Shown here piece after piece: positions 9,309-18,180 of a stretch of 64,000 nt of DNA (the first letter of the stretch is position 1; each line of letters starts with the position of its first letter). This stretch comes from UBA1422 sp041752735 (GTDB taxonomy: Bacteria; Bacillota; Clostridia; Peptostreptococcales; Anaerovoracaceae). Location: contig JBGSVW010000026.1 of the NCBI GenBank assembly GCA_041752735.1, positions 12,086 to 76,085 on the forward strand. Direction: 5' to 3'. The notes under the pieces were generated by a model. It was not told the DNA's origin. It saw only the letters and a list, made by a program, of their open reading frames with translations, and made no database searches. The position numbers were made by a program, and so were the translations under genes.

Positions 9309-9381
9309 AATTATCTTTAGGGCCTTAGCTGTGATGACAGTTCGATCAAGACTGAAAGCACAGTTAGGGCTCTGAATAATT
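9309..9381 (+). ncRNA. candidate structured leader RNA / stem-loop before PEBP-AOR
   Basis: Nested arms pair in register: AATTAT with ATAATT, AGGGCC with GGCTCT (one G-U), and CTGTG with CACAG. A symmetric TTAG/TTAG internal loop and a 25-base apical loop remain unpaired. No T-run follows, so it is not a simple terminator. It could be a cis-acting RNA element, a protein-binding site or an mRNA-processing hairpin. It does not match a riboswitch class that I recognise. Confidence 0.4.
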
Positions 9382-9391
9382 AATACAGATT

Positions 9392-9919
9392 ATGAGGAAG
9401 GAAAAGAATCAATTGTTTACTTTGAAAAGTGCGGGATTTAGTCAAGGTGAGATTCTCGATAAATATGGAATTAAATCAGATATCTGTACTTTGGATATAC
9501 CACAACTGTCGCTTCCTTTGCACTGGGAGGGAGCACCAAATGAAACCGTGTCCTATGCTATTGTTTTCCAAGATTATGACAATATTCCCGATGAGGGAGT
9601 CTGCTGGATACATTGGCTAATTTGTGACATCCCATCATCAATAAATGAATTAGAGCAGAATGCAAGTCGAGCCAATAATACACTCGTACAAGGAACTAAT
9701 AGCTGGATATGCCCGATGGGAAATTATGGGCTGCCACAAGACATGCTAGAGCACTATGGAGGTCCAGCACCTGAGAGAACTCATGAGTATGAGGTTAGTA
9801 TTTATGCCTTGGATATATATCTAGGCCTGAAACAAGGCTTTTTTTACAACGAATTAAGAAAAAAAATGGAAGGACACATTTTGGCAGAAGCGGTCCTTAA
9901 AGGCATATATATAATATAG
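9392..9919 (+). CDS. PEBP family protein (YbhB/YbcL, Raf-kinase-inhibitor-like)
   Basis: A 175-aa single-domain PEBP protein. It shows the ligand-pocket features of the family: DIPQLSLPLHWEGAPNE, a DYDNIPDEGVCWIHWLICDI segment (the usual D-P-D-A-P loop varied to DYDNIP), the GGPAPERTHEYEVSIYALD block and a C-terminal helix. The cellular role of bacterial members is poorly defined. The ATG at 9392 has no ribosome site, while GAGGAAGGA lies inside the frame. The TTG at 9413 is therefore a credible true start and gives the usual N-terminus (FTLKSAGFSQGEI). It stops at TAG, and a second in-frame TAG follows three codons later. Confidence 0.85.
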   Translation: MRKEKNQLFTLKSAGFSQGEILDKYGIKSDICTLDIPQLSLPLHWEGAPNETVSYAIVFQDYDNIPDEGVCWIHWLICDIPSSINELEQNASRANNTLVQGTNSWICPMGNYGLPQDMLEHYGGPAPERTHEYEVSIYALDIYLGLKQGFFYNELRKKMEGHILAEAVLKGIYII

Positions 9920-9949
9920 TTGGACTAGTGGAAAGGTTGGAGATATCAC

Positions 9950-11839
9950 ATGATGAAAGATGCACGACTATTATATGTTAATTTAACTGACGGGACGACC
10001 AAAGTGGAATCACTGGACGGGGAAACCTACCGGAAATATCCGGGAGGCTCGGCGCTGGGGATGTACATTCTCTTAAAAGAGATGGACCCTGCCGTAGATC
10101 CATTGTCCCCTGAGAATATTATGGTATTCTCAATTTCCCCACTTACGGGCATTCCCATCAGTGGACAAAGTAGAATGAATGTGGCAACCAAAAGTCCGTT
10201 GACCGGACTGGCTGGGGACTCTCAGGTGGGCGGATATATTCCGGCAGCCTTAGCAGGCCATGGATATGATGCTATCATATTAAAAGGAAAGTCTCCCAAA
10301 CCAGTGTACCTGTACCTTGGTGAAAACACCGTGGAACTCAAAGATGCTACTGGCATGTGGGGGATGATTACCGGGGATGCTGAAGAATGGATTGCAGCAG
10401 ATCTGGGAACCGATAAGACTGAATCCTCCATCATCGGACCCGGTGGAGAAAACCTGGTAACCTATGCGGCGATTATGCACAGAAGAAGCCGTGCCAACGG
10501 CCGAAACGGTGTGGGCGCAGTCATGGGATCCAAAAACCTAAAAGCCCTGGTGGTCCAAAAAACACCGCCAACAAAAGCGGTGGATCAGACCGGTATGAAA
10601 ACTTTGACCTTGAATGTGAAAGAACGTATGGCCGCCAATCCGGTCATCGTCGACACTGCAAAACACGGTTCCGCAATCTGTGTGGATGCCCATGCGGCAG
10701 AAGGATTCCTTCCTTCTTTCAACTGGGACAAAGGAATCATGGATGACTGGATCAATACATCCGGTATCACCATTACCAATACCGTACTTAAAGAAAGAGA
10801 AACCTGTTTTGGTTGCGCCATCCGCTGCAAAGGCGTTGTGGACATCCCCGGCAAGGCGGATCCTTCCTACGGCGGTCCGGAATATGAGACATGCGCGACA
10901 TTTGGCTCCTATTGTGGAAACACAGATTTGGGAGACATTTGCCATGCCAATCAGCTTTGCAATATGTATGGTATTGACACCATTTCCTGTGGCGCCACCA
11001 TCGCCTGGGCCATGGACTGCTTCGAAAAAGGCATTCTCACCACAGCAGATACCGATGGCATCGAACTGAAATATGGAAACGGAGCAGCCTTTGAAGTATT
11101 AATCAAAAAGATTGCTGTCAAAGAACCGGGCATCGGTGCACTTCTTGCCAAAGGAAGCGCTGCAGCAGCCAAAGAAATCGGAAAAGGTTCCGAAGATTTG
11201 GTTGTTGCCACCAAGGGCCAGGAATGGCCTGCCCATATGGTCCAGTTCAAACCGAACCTGATGGTCCACTATTCTGTCAATCCATATGGAGGAGATCATC
11301 AGTCAGTTGAACATGACCCGGCGTTAATGGTACCAAAAGACGACCAGAACTGGTTGTGGCCTGCAATGCTGGGAGAGTTCGACGATTGTGACAGATACGG
11401 TGTGCTGGATGCAAACAAATCCAAATTTTCTTGGGAGACCCAGAAGTTTTATGCCATGATGGATACACTGTGCCTATGCCAGTTTGCATGGGGTCCTGCC
11501 TGGCAGCTATATGGTCCCATGGAACTGGTGGAATACTGCAAATACGCCATTGACTGGGATACTTCGATTGAAGAACTCCAGGAGATTGGTGAACGCCGAA
11601 TCGTCATGATGCGGTTGTTCAACCAAAAGTTGGGATTTGGCCGCAAGGACGACATAGCCCCGAGGAAAGCCTATATTGCCATTGAATATGGCGAAGGAGA
11701 GGTTGCTCAACTGACACCGGAAGAGTTTGAAACCGCCCTGGATGCTTATTATGGGTTTGCAGGCTGGGATATTAAGACCGGAAACCCAACCCCAGAGACT
11801 ATTAAGCGACTGGGATTGGAATGGGTTTGTGAAGTGTAG
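9950..11839 (+). CDS. aor: tungsten-type aldehyde:ferredoxin oxidoreductase
   Basis: This 629-aa cytoplasmic enzyme oxidises aldehydes to acids, or reduces acids, with ferredoxin. It uses a tungsto- or molybdo-bispyranopterin and one [4Fe-4S] cluster. The N-terminal AFOR domain (about 4-210) shows KYPGGSALGMYIL, SGQSRMNVATKSPLTG and GGYIPAALAGHGYDAI. The cluster cysteines are in ETCFGCAIRCKG, with a further cysteine in DTLCLCQFAW (about 505). Length is normal. It starts at ATGATG after TTGGAG, 30 bases after the PEBP gene. Codon use is richer in G and C than the flanking methylamine genes. In acetogens this enzyme links acetate and acetaldehyde; the Fe-alcohol dehydrogenase 7 kb upstream could complete such a route. 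Confidence 0.93.
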   Translation: MMKDARLLYVNLTDGTTKVESLDGETYRKYPGGSALGMYILLKEMDPAVDPLSPENIMVFSISPLTGIPISGQSRMNVATKSPLTGLAGDSQVGGYIPAALAGHGYDAIILKGKSPKPVYLYLGENTVELKDATGMWGMITGDAEEWIAADLGTDKTESSIIGPGGENLVTYAAIMHRRSRANGRNGVGAVMGSKNLKALVVQKTPPTKAVDQTGMKTLTLNVKERMAANPVIVDTAKHGSAICVDAHAAEGFLPSFNWDKGIMDDWINTSGITITNTVLKERETCFGCAIRCKGVVDIPGKADPSYGGPEYETCATFGSYCGNTDLGDICHANQLCNMYGIDTISCGATIAWAMDCFEKGILTTADTDGIELKYGNGAAFEVLIKKIAVKEPGIGALLAKGSAAAAKEIGKGSEDLVVATKGQEWPAHMVQFKPNLMVHYSVNPYGGDHQSVEHDPALMVPKDDQNWLWPAMLGEFDDCDRYGVLDANKSKFSWETQKFYAMMDTLCLCQFAWGPAWQLYGPMELVEYCKYAIDWDTSIEELQEIGERRIVMMRLFNQKLGFGRKDDIAPRKAYIAIEYGEGEVAQLTPEEFETALDAYYGFAGWDIKTGNPTPETIKRLGLEWVCEV

Positions 11840-11847
11840 AGATTTGT

Positions 11848-11990
11848 GTAGAGGTGCAAATGATTTTTAACAATACAAATACCCATGAATCTATAAAAAT
11901 CACAACCTAACTTTATCCGATACTAAATAGCCGGCCTGTCAGCTTGATTTTTGAAATCAGACCTGATATGCCGGCTTGCCTTTTTGTATC
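11848..11990 (-). mobile_element. IS6-like element relic A (end plus transposase C-terminal tail)
   Basis: A degenerate end (GAGGTGCAAATGATT) is followed by a minus-strand coding tail. That tail ends at a TAA complement (11913) and reads KRQAGISGLISKIKLTGRLF. It aligns without gaps at DNA level with relic B at 23.9 kb, whose frame reads KGQAGKPDVISEIKLINRLF. The remainder of the transposase is lost. The GCCGGC palindrome in it can also form a weak terminator for aor. Confidence 0.6.
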
Positions 11991-12101
11991 TTCTCAAACA
12001 TATTAATGTTACAATTATATCATTCGAAGCGGACTAGTAATATTAGCGTGATTTGAAACAGAACCACACCTGCTTGTCGCAACAAATACCGGAGGTGCTG
12101 C

Positions 12102-14327
12102 ATGGATTTTGACTTTATTTCAACCCCAATATTTGCCATCAAAGAAGGCAAAATCAAAGAAGGCAACAATGCATTTTTTTCTTTGCTGGAAGTGGATTGC
12201 AAGGATGCAATGGGTAAGCCTTTTTTGGATTATATAGAAGAGGACTCAAAAGAACTGCTCTTAAATGCGCTTGAAGCATGTCCGGAAAAGGATGCGGGGA
12301 GTAATCGCGAGCCTCTTAACCTTGAAATAAAAATAAAAAGTCCCACATCCGGTCATAAATACATTAATCTTACAATCCAAAAATTTGTACGACATGACAT
12401 GAAAAATTGGTTTGTGATGTCGGCTTACGATAGCACGCACTACAATGATATGAATGAAATGTATAAAATCAGAGAAGCACAATATAAAGGACTTCTCGAT
12501 AACATGGATGAAGAAGTAACCATTGAAGATCCTCAGCGGAAAATCATCTATGCCAATGATGCGTTCTGTCGATACTACGGTCTAACAAGAGAGGAAGCAA
12601 TCGGCAGAGATGGCTTGGAGGTAGTAGTCCCTGATGACAGGTATCTTTATGGACAAATCCACGAGCTTACGCCTCAAAACCCGGACTATCGACTTGATTG
12701 CAGAGTGAAAAGGGCTGATGGAAGTATCGTATGGGTTGAGGCTACCGGAAAAGGGTTTTTCGATGAATCTGGAAAACTCATTGAGTGCCAAGAAGTGGCC
12801 AGAGACATCACAGTTACAAAGAACAAGGAACTTATGCTTGCCAATAAAAAATTGGAGTTAGAAAATCTTGTGGCAGAGAAAACCAAAGAACTTACGCAAG
12901 CCAATGTACAATTAACATCGTTTAGTAATTATCTGCACAATATTCTTCAAAATATTTCTGAAGGTGTCGCAGTCTTTAACCAACAAGGACAGTTGCTAAC
13001 GGTTAATGATGCGCTGGAAAAAAACTGGGGCAAGCAGTTGTCTGAGATTACAGAAGCGCTAGGTCAAATGCTTGTTTCGGAAAAGGACACATTTTGGGGA
13101 AACGTTTTTCATGAGGGAGCCGCCTTTGCTGATCAGGAGATGTTGGTTCCCGCAAATGGTAAAAATATTCATTGCCTGGTATCTGGGAGTCCTCTCGACC
13201 CCGAAACTAGCGATAGCAAACGTTGCATCTTGATTATACGTCCAATCAGTGAGGTGCGTCAGCTAGTCAGCAGATTCAGCGGATTTCAAGCAAGATTCCG
13301 TTTTGAGGATATATTAACTTGTTCCGAGAGCATGCAAGACGTGATTGGTTACGCTAAGTCCATTTCTGCAAACCCATCCAATATAATGATAGAAGGTGAG
13401 AGTGGGACGGGAAAGGAAATGTTCGCCCAAGCGATACACAATGCCAGCACTCGTAGCAAAGGGCCGTTTATTGCGGTCAACTGTGGTGCGATTCCTGGGG
13501 AATTAATCGGAAGCGAGTTATTTGGATATTCGGAAGGCTCGTTCACGGGTGCGAAGAGAGGCGGAAAACCAGGTAAGTTCGAATTGGCAACGGGCGGAAC
13601 GATTTTTCTTGACGAAATTGGCGACATGCCCTTAGCGCAACAAACTTCTTTGCTTCGTGTTATTCAAGAGCGTAAGTTGATGCGAATAGGGGATGATCGG
13701 GAAATCCCCATCGATACCAGAGTGATATGTGCAACGAATAAAAATCTGTATCGACAGATGCAAAATGGCAAATTCAGAGAAGATTTATATTATCGACTTG
13801 ATGTAATCCATCTGCGAATTCCACCGCTGCGGGAGAGACAAAAGGACATCCCGTTATTAATGAATCATTTTATCAATGTGAATCATCAGATACACGGAAC
13901 AGACAAGATCAAGGTGAGCAACGAAGTTCTGGCAAAATTTCATGAATACCCCTGGCCCGGGAATGTGAGGGAACTTCAGAACATTATGGAGAGAATGATG
14001 TACATGACAGATTCAGATGATAAAGGGTTAGTCACGTTGGATTATTTGCTTGAGCACATTTTTGGGGATTCAGAAGATACCATCCGTAAAATAATGCGTA
14101 ACGAGTTGCATAACGTGGCGCGAGAACCCATTTCAGAAAAGCCGATACGCGGGCTACGGCAGCGGGACAAATACAAACAGTTAATGGAAGATGCTGAACG
14201 TGAACTCCTTGTTGAAACCTTATCAGTTTGCGAATTCAATATCAGTATGGCTGCACGAAAACTTAATTTGTCCCGAAAGAGCGTGTATGCAAGGATAAAA
14301 AAATATGGCTTAGATGATTTGATGTAA
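12102..14327 (+). CDS. sigma-54-dependent activator with PAS sensors
   Basis: A 741-aa bacterial enhancer-binding protein. PAS-like domains lie at about 1-105, 125-240 (IIYANDAFCRYYGLTREEAI) and 270-375, with a coiled linker near 240-275. The AAA+ domain (about 400-640) has Walker A GESGTGKE, a GSFTGA loop (the family form is GAFTGA; a Ser variant can still contact sigma-54), FLDEIGDMP and the NVRELQN segment. A Fis-type helix-turn-helix ends the protein (AARKLNLSRKSVYARIKKYG). It starts after GGAGGTGCTGC. It lies directly before a sigma-54 promoter that drives mtbC2-mtbB2-mttB, so it is their likely activator. The PAS ligand is unknown and may be a methylamine. Confidence 0.92.
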   Translation: MDFDFISTPIFAIKEGKIKEGNNAFFSLLEVDCKDAMGKPFLDYIEEDSKELLLNALEACPEKDAGSNREPLNLEIKIKSPTSGHKYINLTIQKFVRHDMKNWFVMSAYDSTHYNDMNEMYKIREAQYKGLLDNMDEEVTIEDPQRKIIYANDAFCRYYGLTREEAIGRDGLEVVVPDDRYLYGQIHELTPQNPDYRLDCRVKRADGSIVWVEATGKGFFDESGKLIECQEVARDITVTKNKELMLANKKLELENLVAEKTKELTQANVQLTSFSNYLHNILQNISEGVAVFNQQGQLLTVNDALEKNWGKQLSEITEALGQMLVSEKDTFWGNVFHEGAAFADQEMLVPANGKNIHCLVSGSPLDPETSDSKRCILIIRPISEVRQLVSRFSGFQARFRFEDILTCSESMQDVIGYAKSISANPSNIMIEGESGTGKEMFAQAIHNASTRSKGPFIAVNCGAIPGELIGSELFGYSEGSFTGAKRGGKPGKFELATGGTIFLDEIGDMPLAQQTSLLRVIQERKLMRIGDDREIPIDTRVICATNKNLYRQMQNGKFREDLYYRLDVIHLRIPPLRERQKDIPLLMNHFINVNHQIHGTDKIKVSNEVLAKFHEYPWPGNVRELQNIMERMMYMTDSDDKGLVTLDYLLEHIFGDSEDTIRKIMRNELHNVAREPISEKPIRGLRQRDKYKQLMEDAERELLVETLSVCEFNISMAARKLNLSRKSVYARIKKYGLDDLM

Positions 14328-14392
14328 TGTGTGACAAAAGGTTACACACAGGTAACATAAAGTAAACAGTATTTTGCCCGACGGGTTACACC
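14328..14392. promoter_or_regulatory. candidate upstream activator sites for the sigma-54 regulator
   Basis: TGTGTGAC-(AAAAG)-GTTACACACA is a near-perfect dyad starting directly after the regulator stop codon. GGTTACAC recurs 44 bases further on (14384), and GTTAC-ACACAG-GTAAC makes a second overlapping dyad. The sites lie about 120-180 bases before the -24 element, the normal place for enhancer sites. Confidence 0.6.
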
Positions 14393-14506
14393 AACTACTT
14401 AAGCCGAGGAGAGAATTTCCGGTTGACAGGAACATTTGAACGATATGTATGAATAGAAAAGCCATTTTTTATGAGCTTTTCTTTTTATTTTCAGAACATA
14501 GGAATC

Positions 14507-14523
14507 TTGGCACAAATCATGCT
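14507..14523 (+). promoter_or_regulatory. sigma-54 (-24/-12) promoter
   Basis: TTGGCACAAATCATGCT fits the YTGGCACGRNNNTTGCW consensus with exactly ten bases between GG (-24) and GC (-12). The start of transcription would fall near 14534, some 45 bases before mtbC2. Confidence 0.8.
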
Positions 14524-14579
14524 TATTATAGACTGTGTCTGACACAATAACGAATTCTATCGAATAAGAGGGAGAGAAA

Positions 14580-15224
14580 ATGAGCAAAGAAGAAATCTTT
14601 CAAAAGGCATTTGATGCAATCATTGATATTGATGAAGATGCTGCCCAAGAAACTGTAGAAATGGCGAGAGCCGAAGGCGTAAGCATGGTAGAACTTCTAT
14701 CAAAAGGATTCGCCGCCGGTATGCGAGAACTGGGCGATCGGTTTAGCGCCGGAGAAGTTTTTTTGCCGGAACTGATTTTCGCCAGTGAAGTGATGAAGAA
14801 CGTAACGACTGAAGTGGAAAAATATCTAGATCCATCAGAAACAACAAACAAAGGCGTAATGGTAATTGGTACGGTTGCAGGGGATGTACACGATATTGGA
14901 AAAGGAATTGTTGCATCACTTGTCAAGACTAATGGTGTTGTTGTCTACGATCTAGGCCGTGAAGTTCCTGCAGAAGTATTTGTCGCAAAAGCCAAAGAAT
15001 ATAATGCGGATTTTATTGGTAGCAGTGCGCTGCTTACTACAACGATGACGGAGCAAAAGAGAATAGAAGAGTTGTTGAACGCGGAGGGGATTAGAGGCAA
15101 TTTTAAAACCTTTGTGGGCGGTGCGCCAGTTACCAAAAGGTGGGCGGAAAAGATAGGTGCTGATGCATACTGCGAGGATGCATCCGATACAATCAAATAC
15201 ATTAATAGCATTTGTATGAAATAG
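14580..15224 (+). CDS. mtbC: methylamine corrinoid protein MtbC/MttC-type (copy 2)
   Basis: A 214-aa corrinoid methyl carrier, first gene of the sigma-54-driven operon. It has the helical cap with LSKGFAAGMRELGDRFSAGE and FLPELIFASEVM, then the cobalt-ligand motif in VAGDVHDIGKGIVASL (His about 105). SSALLTTTMTEQ and FVGGAPVTKRWAEKIGADAY complete the fold. It starts at ATG after GAGGGAGAG. It precedes both a dimethylamine and a trimethylamine methyltransferase, and no second corrinoid gene is in this operon, so it may serve both. It is clearly paralogous to copy 1. Confidence 0.92.
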   Translation: MSKEEIFQKAFDAIIDIDEDAAQETVEMARAEGVSMVELLSKGFAAGMRELGDRFSAGEVFLPELIFASEVMKNVTTEVEKYLDPSETTNKGVMVIGTVAGDVHDIGKGIVASLVKTNGVVVYDLGREVPAEVFVAKAKEYNADFIGSSALLTTTMTEQKRIEELLNAEGIRGNFKTFVGGAPVTKRWAEKIGADAYCEDASDTIKYINSICMK

Positions 15225-15241
15225 CAATAAGGAGAAAGAGT

Positions 15242-16627
15242 ATGGATAAAAAGTATTTTTCTAGAATGGGAGACGGATCCATCGTCTACATGACAAAGGA
15301 GGAAATACGTGCAGATATTGCAGAAGGCATAGCCGATGCAGCAAAGCGTGGCAAGATTGCTCCACTTTCAGAAGAGGATGCAGAACGGATTTGTGAAATC
15401 ATTACAATGCCGTGCACTGTTGTTGGCGTGGAACATGGCAGACAAGTCGTATCAACTTCGGATGATGGAAGTTTCTGCAAGGTGAAGGATTCACCAATCG
15501 ACAGAATGACTCAGATGATTATCTACGAAAGATTCTTAGGTGCGGATTCTGTGGACATGGGACAAACTGACTACAACTTCAAAACCGCAAAAGCTGTGGT
15601 TGTGGAAGAAGTCACCCTTGGTAAGTCAATGCTAAACTACCTGGTAATGCCGATTTTATATGGTGGCATGCCAAACCTTGGTTATTATACTAAACCAGAT
15701 GGTCCTGTTGACAACTGGGCGGAGCTCCTTCCGGCAGGGAGAGTCGAGGAAGCCTTAAAAGCGCAAGAAGATGCTGTTGATTATGCGGTACATGACATTG
15801 TCTATGTTGCTAAAGTCATGCGTGAAGCTGGAATCGATGGCATCAACATAGACACCGCTGGAGCGGCAGGCGATGCCGACTTTTTAGCAGCGCTAAAGGC
15901 TGCCAAAACAATCAGCACCAATTGGCCGGAACTGGGGATCGAAATTGGGATGGCAGGAGAGTTTGTGCTTGGCATGCATGGAAAGCTTGAATATGAGGGC
16001 ACCAGGCTTGCTGGCCTATATCCACATAAGCAGGTAAAGATTGCAGAAGCGGCAGGCGTTTCGATTTTTGGACCTGTCGTAAACACAAATACCAACAAAT
16101 CCCTTGCTTGGAATTTGGCAAGAACATGTACCTTTATCAAAGCCTGTTCAGATGTGGCTACGATACCCATTCATCCAAATGTGGGGATGGGTGTATGCGG
16201 AGTACCCATGACCGAAGTGCTGCCGGTTGATGCAGTGACAAGAGTGGGCAAAGCCTTGATTGAAATCTGCAATGTAGACGGATTGTAGATAGGCGAAGGA
16301 GAAAATTTTGGATCCGTCGTGCAGAATGTTTCAAACTGCATGGGAGGAATACATTCCGCTGGAGACATGGTGCTGCGGATGGAACTGAACCACAAAATGA
16401 GAATCGGAGAAGCCAAGAAATATGTAGCTGGAAAATTGGGAATTACCATCGAGGAGTTGTGTGATTCCACATTCATGGCTGACATTAGAACAGATCTTGG
16501 ACTCGGGGTACAACAACCAAAGATTGACGATGCCGTCGGCGTAGAAGCAAAAAACAAAATCTCTCAAGTGCTTGATATCAAGATCAACTCAGTAGAGTGG
16601 ATGAAAAAACGTTCGGGTTTGAAATAA
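15242..16627 (+). CDS. mtbB: dimethylamine:corrinoid methyltransferase MtbB, pyrrolysine-containing (copy 2)
   Basis: It has the same reaction and fold as copy 1. I place the start at ATG 15242 because ATAAGGAGA stands eleven bases before it; the frame is also open upstream into mtbC2. Read through TAG at codon 349, the protein has 461 residues. Typical segments are FSRMGDGSIVYMTKEEI, VVNTNTNKSLAWNLARTCTF, GMGVCGVPM, then NVDGL-O-IGEGENFGS, and NCMGGIHSAGDMVLRMELN. It differs clearly from copy 1, so this is an old duplication or separate acquisition, not a recent repeat. The region after the amber departs more from the archaeal GDPMGM motif than copy 1 does. Its substrate may therefore be dimethylamine or a related secondary amine. 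Confidence 0.92.
16286..16288 (+). other. in-frame amber codon, predicted pyrrolysine 349 of MtbB2
   Basis: The context is VDGL-TAG-IGEGEN, the position used for pyrrolysine in MtbB. The frame continues 112 residues with MtbB similarity and no internal ribosome site. Confidence 0.92.
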
Positions 16628-16668
16628 CAAATACTGAATGGATGGATATTACCGGTGGGAGGGATTGT

Positions 16669-18117
16669 ATGAAAAGACAATATGCAGATGTTGCGCCAGG
16701 CTTTTATCTTCTTGATAAAAAGGGTTTGGAGGACATCCATGAGACAACGCTGAAGTTGATGAGCGAATATGGTGTTCGAGTGTTAGGAGATAGGGCGCAT
16801 GCGTATCTTAGGAAGGCAGGCTGCATTGTCGACGCTGAAACCGGTTTGGTTCAATTTCCCAGGGAGGTTGTAAACGAGGCGATTGACTCAGCCCCGTCGG
16901 AGTTTATTGCATACAGTCGAAACGGACTTCATGATATTCCAATCGGAGGAAAGCAAGTCACCTATACTAATTTTGGCACAGGCATCGAGCTGGTCGATTT
17001 GGATACAGGTAAGCGAAAGATGTCAACCATCGAAGATGCAGGCACGATTGCACGCTTTATCGATGCGGTAGAGGAAGTGGATCTTTTTACGATTGCAGTT
17101 GCGGCGCAAGATGCCCCTTCTCAAGTAAAGGATTTGTATGAAGCTGAGGCAACGTTTCACAACACCACAAAACACTTTCTTCATGACACGGATGGCGGTA
17201 AGAATGCTGCTCGTGTGATTGAGATGGCAGCCGCAATCGTTGGAGGCCCCGAAGAACTTCGGGAGAAGCCGATTTTGAGTTTGTGCATTTGTCCAAATAG
17301 CCCATTGGAGATTCATGAATGGGCAGCAGATGTTATCATTGAGGCCAGCCTAGCGGGTGTCCCCATGCTCGTTTTGTCTATGGGTCTTGCCGGTGGAACA
17401 ACACCTGCCACCATCGCGGGAACGTTGGTTGTGACGAACGCGGAAATTCTGGCTGGAGTTGTACTGACTCAAATTGTCAACAAGCAAACCCCAGTCATCT
17501 ATGGGAGTTCAACAACAATTATGGATATGCAGCGAGCGACTTCCCCGGTTGGGGCACCTGAACATGCGATGTTTGGTGCTGCAGTGGGGCAGCTTGGGCA
17601 CTATTATGGAATTCCAACGTATGTTGGGGGCACATAGGCAGATAGCAAATTGATCGATGCACAAATCGGTCATGAAAAGACGCTTACAGGTGTGTTACCG
17701 GCATTGGCAGGGAGCAATATCATCTATGGTATGGGGATGATTGATATGGGAATGACTATGAGTTATGAGCAAATTCTCATTGATGCGGATATCGTGAAAA
17801 AAATCAAACGCATTTCACAAGGAATCATTGTTGACGAGGAGTCACTGGCACTGGATGTAATTGAAGCGGTAGGACCCGCAGGAAATTATCTGGCGCAAAG
17901 ACATACGCTGAAACATATGAAGAAAGAACTATCCGTAGGGGGTCTAATGGATCGTCGAATGAGACAAGCCTGGGAATCTGATGGTGCAAAGGATATCGCG
18001 ACTAGGGCAAACGAGGCCGCAAAAGACATTCTTAAAACCCATGTACCAGCGCCTCTCCCGGAAGAAGCAGCAAAGAGAATTCGTGAAATTATACTTGAAG
18101 CAGAAAAAGAGCTTTAA
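16669..18117 (+). CDS. mttB: trimethylamine:corrinoid methyltransferase MttB, pyrrolysine-containing
   Basis: MttB transfers a methyl group from trimethylamine to a corrinoid protein, giving dimethylamine for MtbB. The start chosen is ATG 16669, six bases after GGGAGG; an earlier in-frame start would overlap mtbB2. With TAG at codon 323 read as pyrrolysine the product is 482 residues; the archaeal enzyme has about 495 with pyrrolysine at 334. The context is the classic TYVGGT-O-ADSKLIDAQIGHE. N-terminal blocks include NFGTGIELVDLDTGKRKMST and LCICPNSPLEIHEWAADV. After the amber, GMGMIDMGMTMSYEQILID and the C-terminal helical tail follow. It is the third gene of the sigma-54 operon. Confidence 0.95.
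17635..17637 (+). other. in-frame amber codon, predicted pyrrolysine 323 of MttB
   Basis: The codon sits in GGT-TAG-ADSK, which is the pyrrolysine site of MttB. The frame stays open for 159 more residues that match the MttB C-terminus. The next ATG-like start has no ribosome site. Confidence 0.95.
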
Positions 18118-18180
18118 AATATTCGCCTTTGTGACCGATTGCGGGAATCCGCATAAAAAGTGTAGAAAGGAACAGTAAGA

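Noticed and set aside
16319..16627. Separate 102-aa gene after mtbB2
   Set aside because: Same reasoning; it is the part of MtbB2 after the pyrrolysine codon.
16975..16992. Second -24-like TTTGGCACAGGC inside mttB
   Set aside because: There is no GC ten bases after GG and it lies inside coding sequence.
17650..18117. Separate 155-aa gene after mttB
   Set aside because: In frame with mttB across TAG and matching the MttB C-terminus; not an independent gene.
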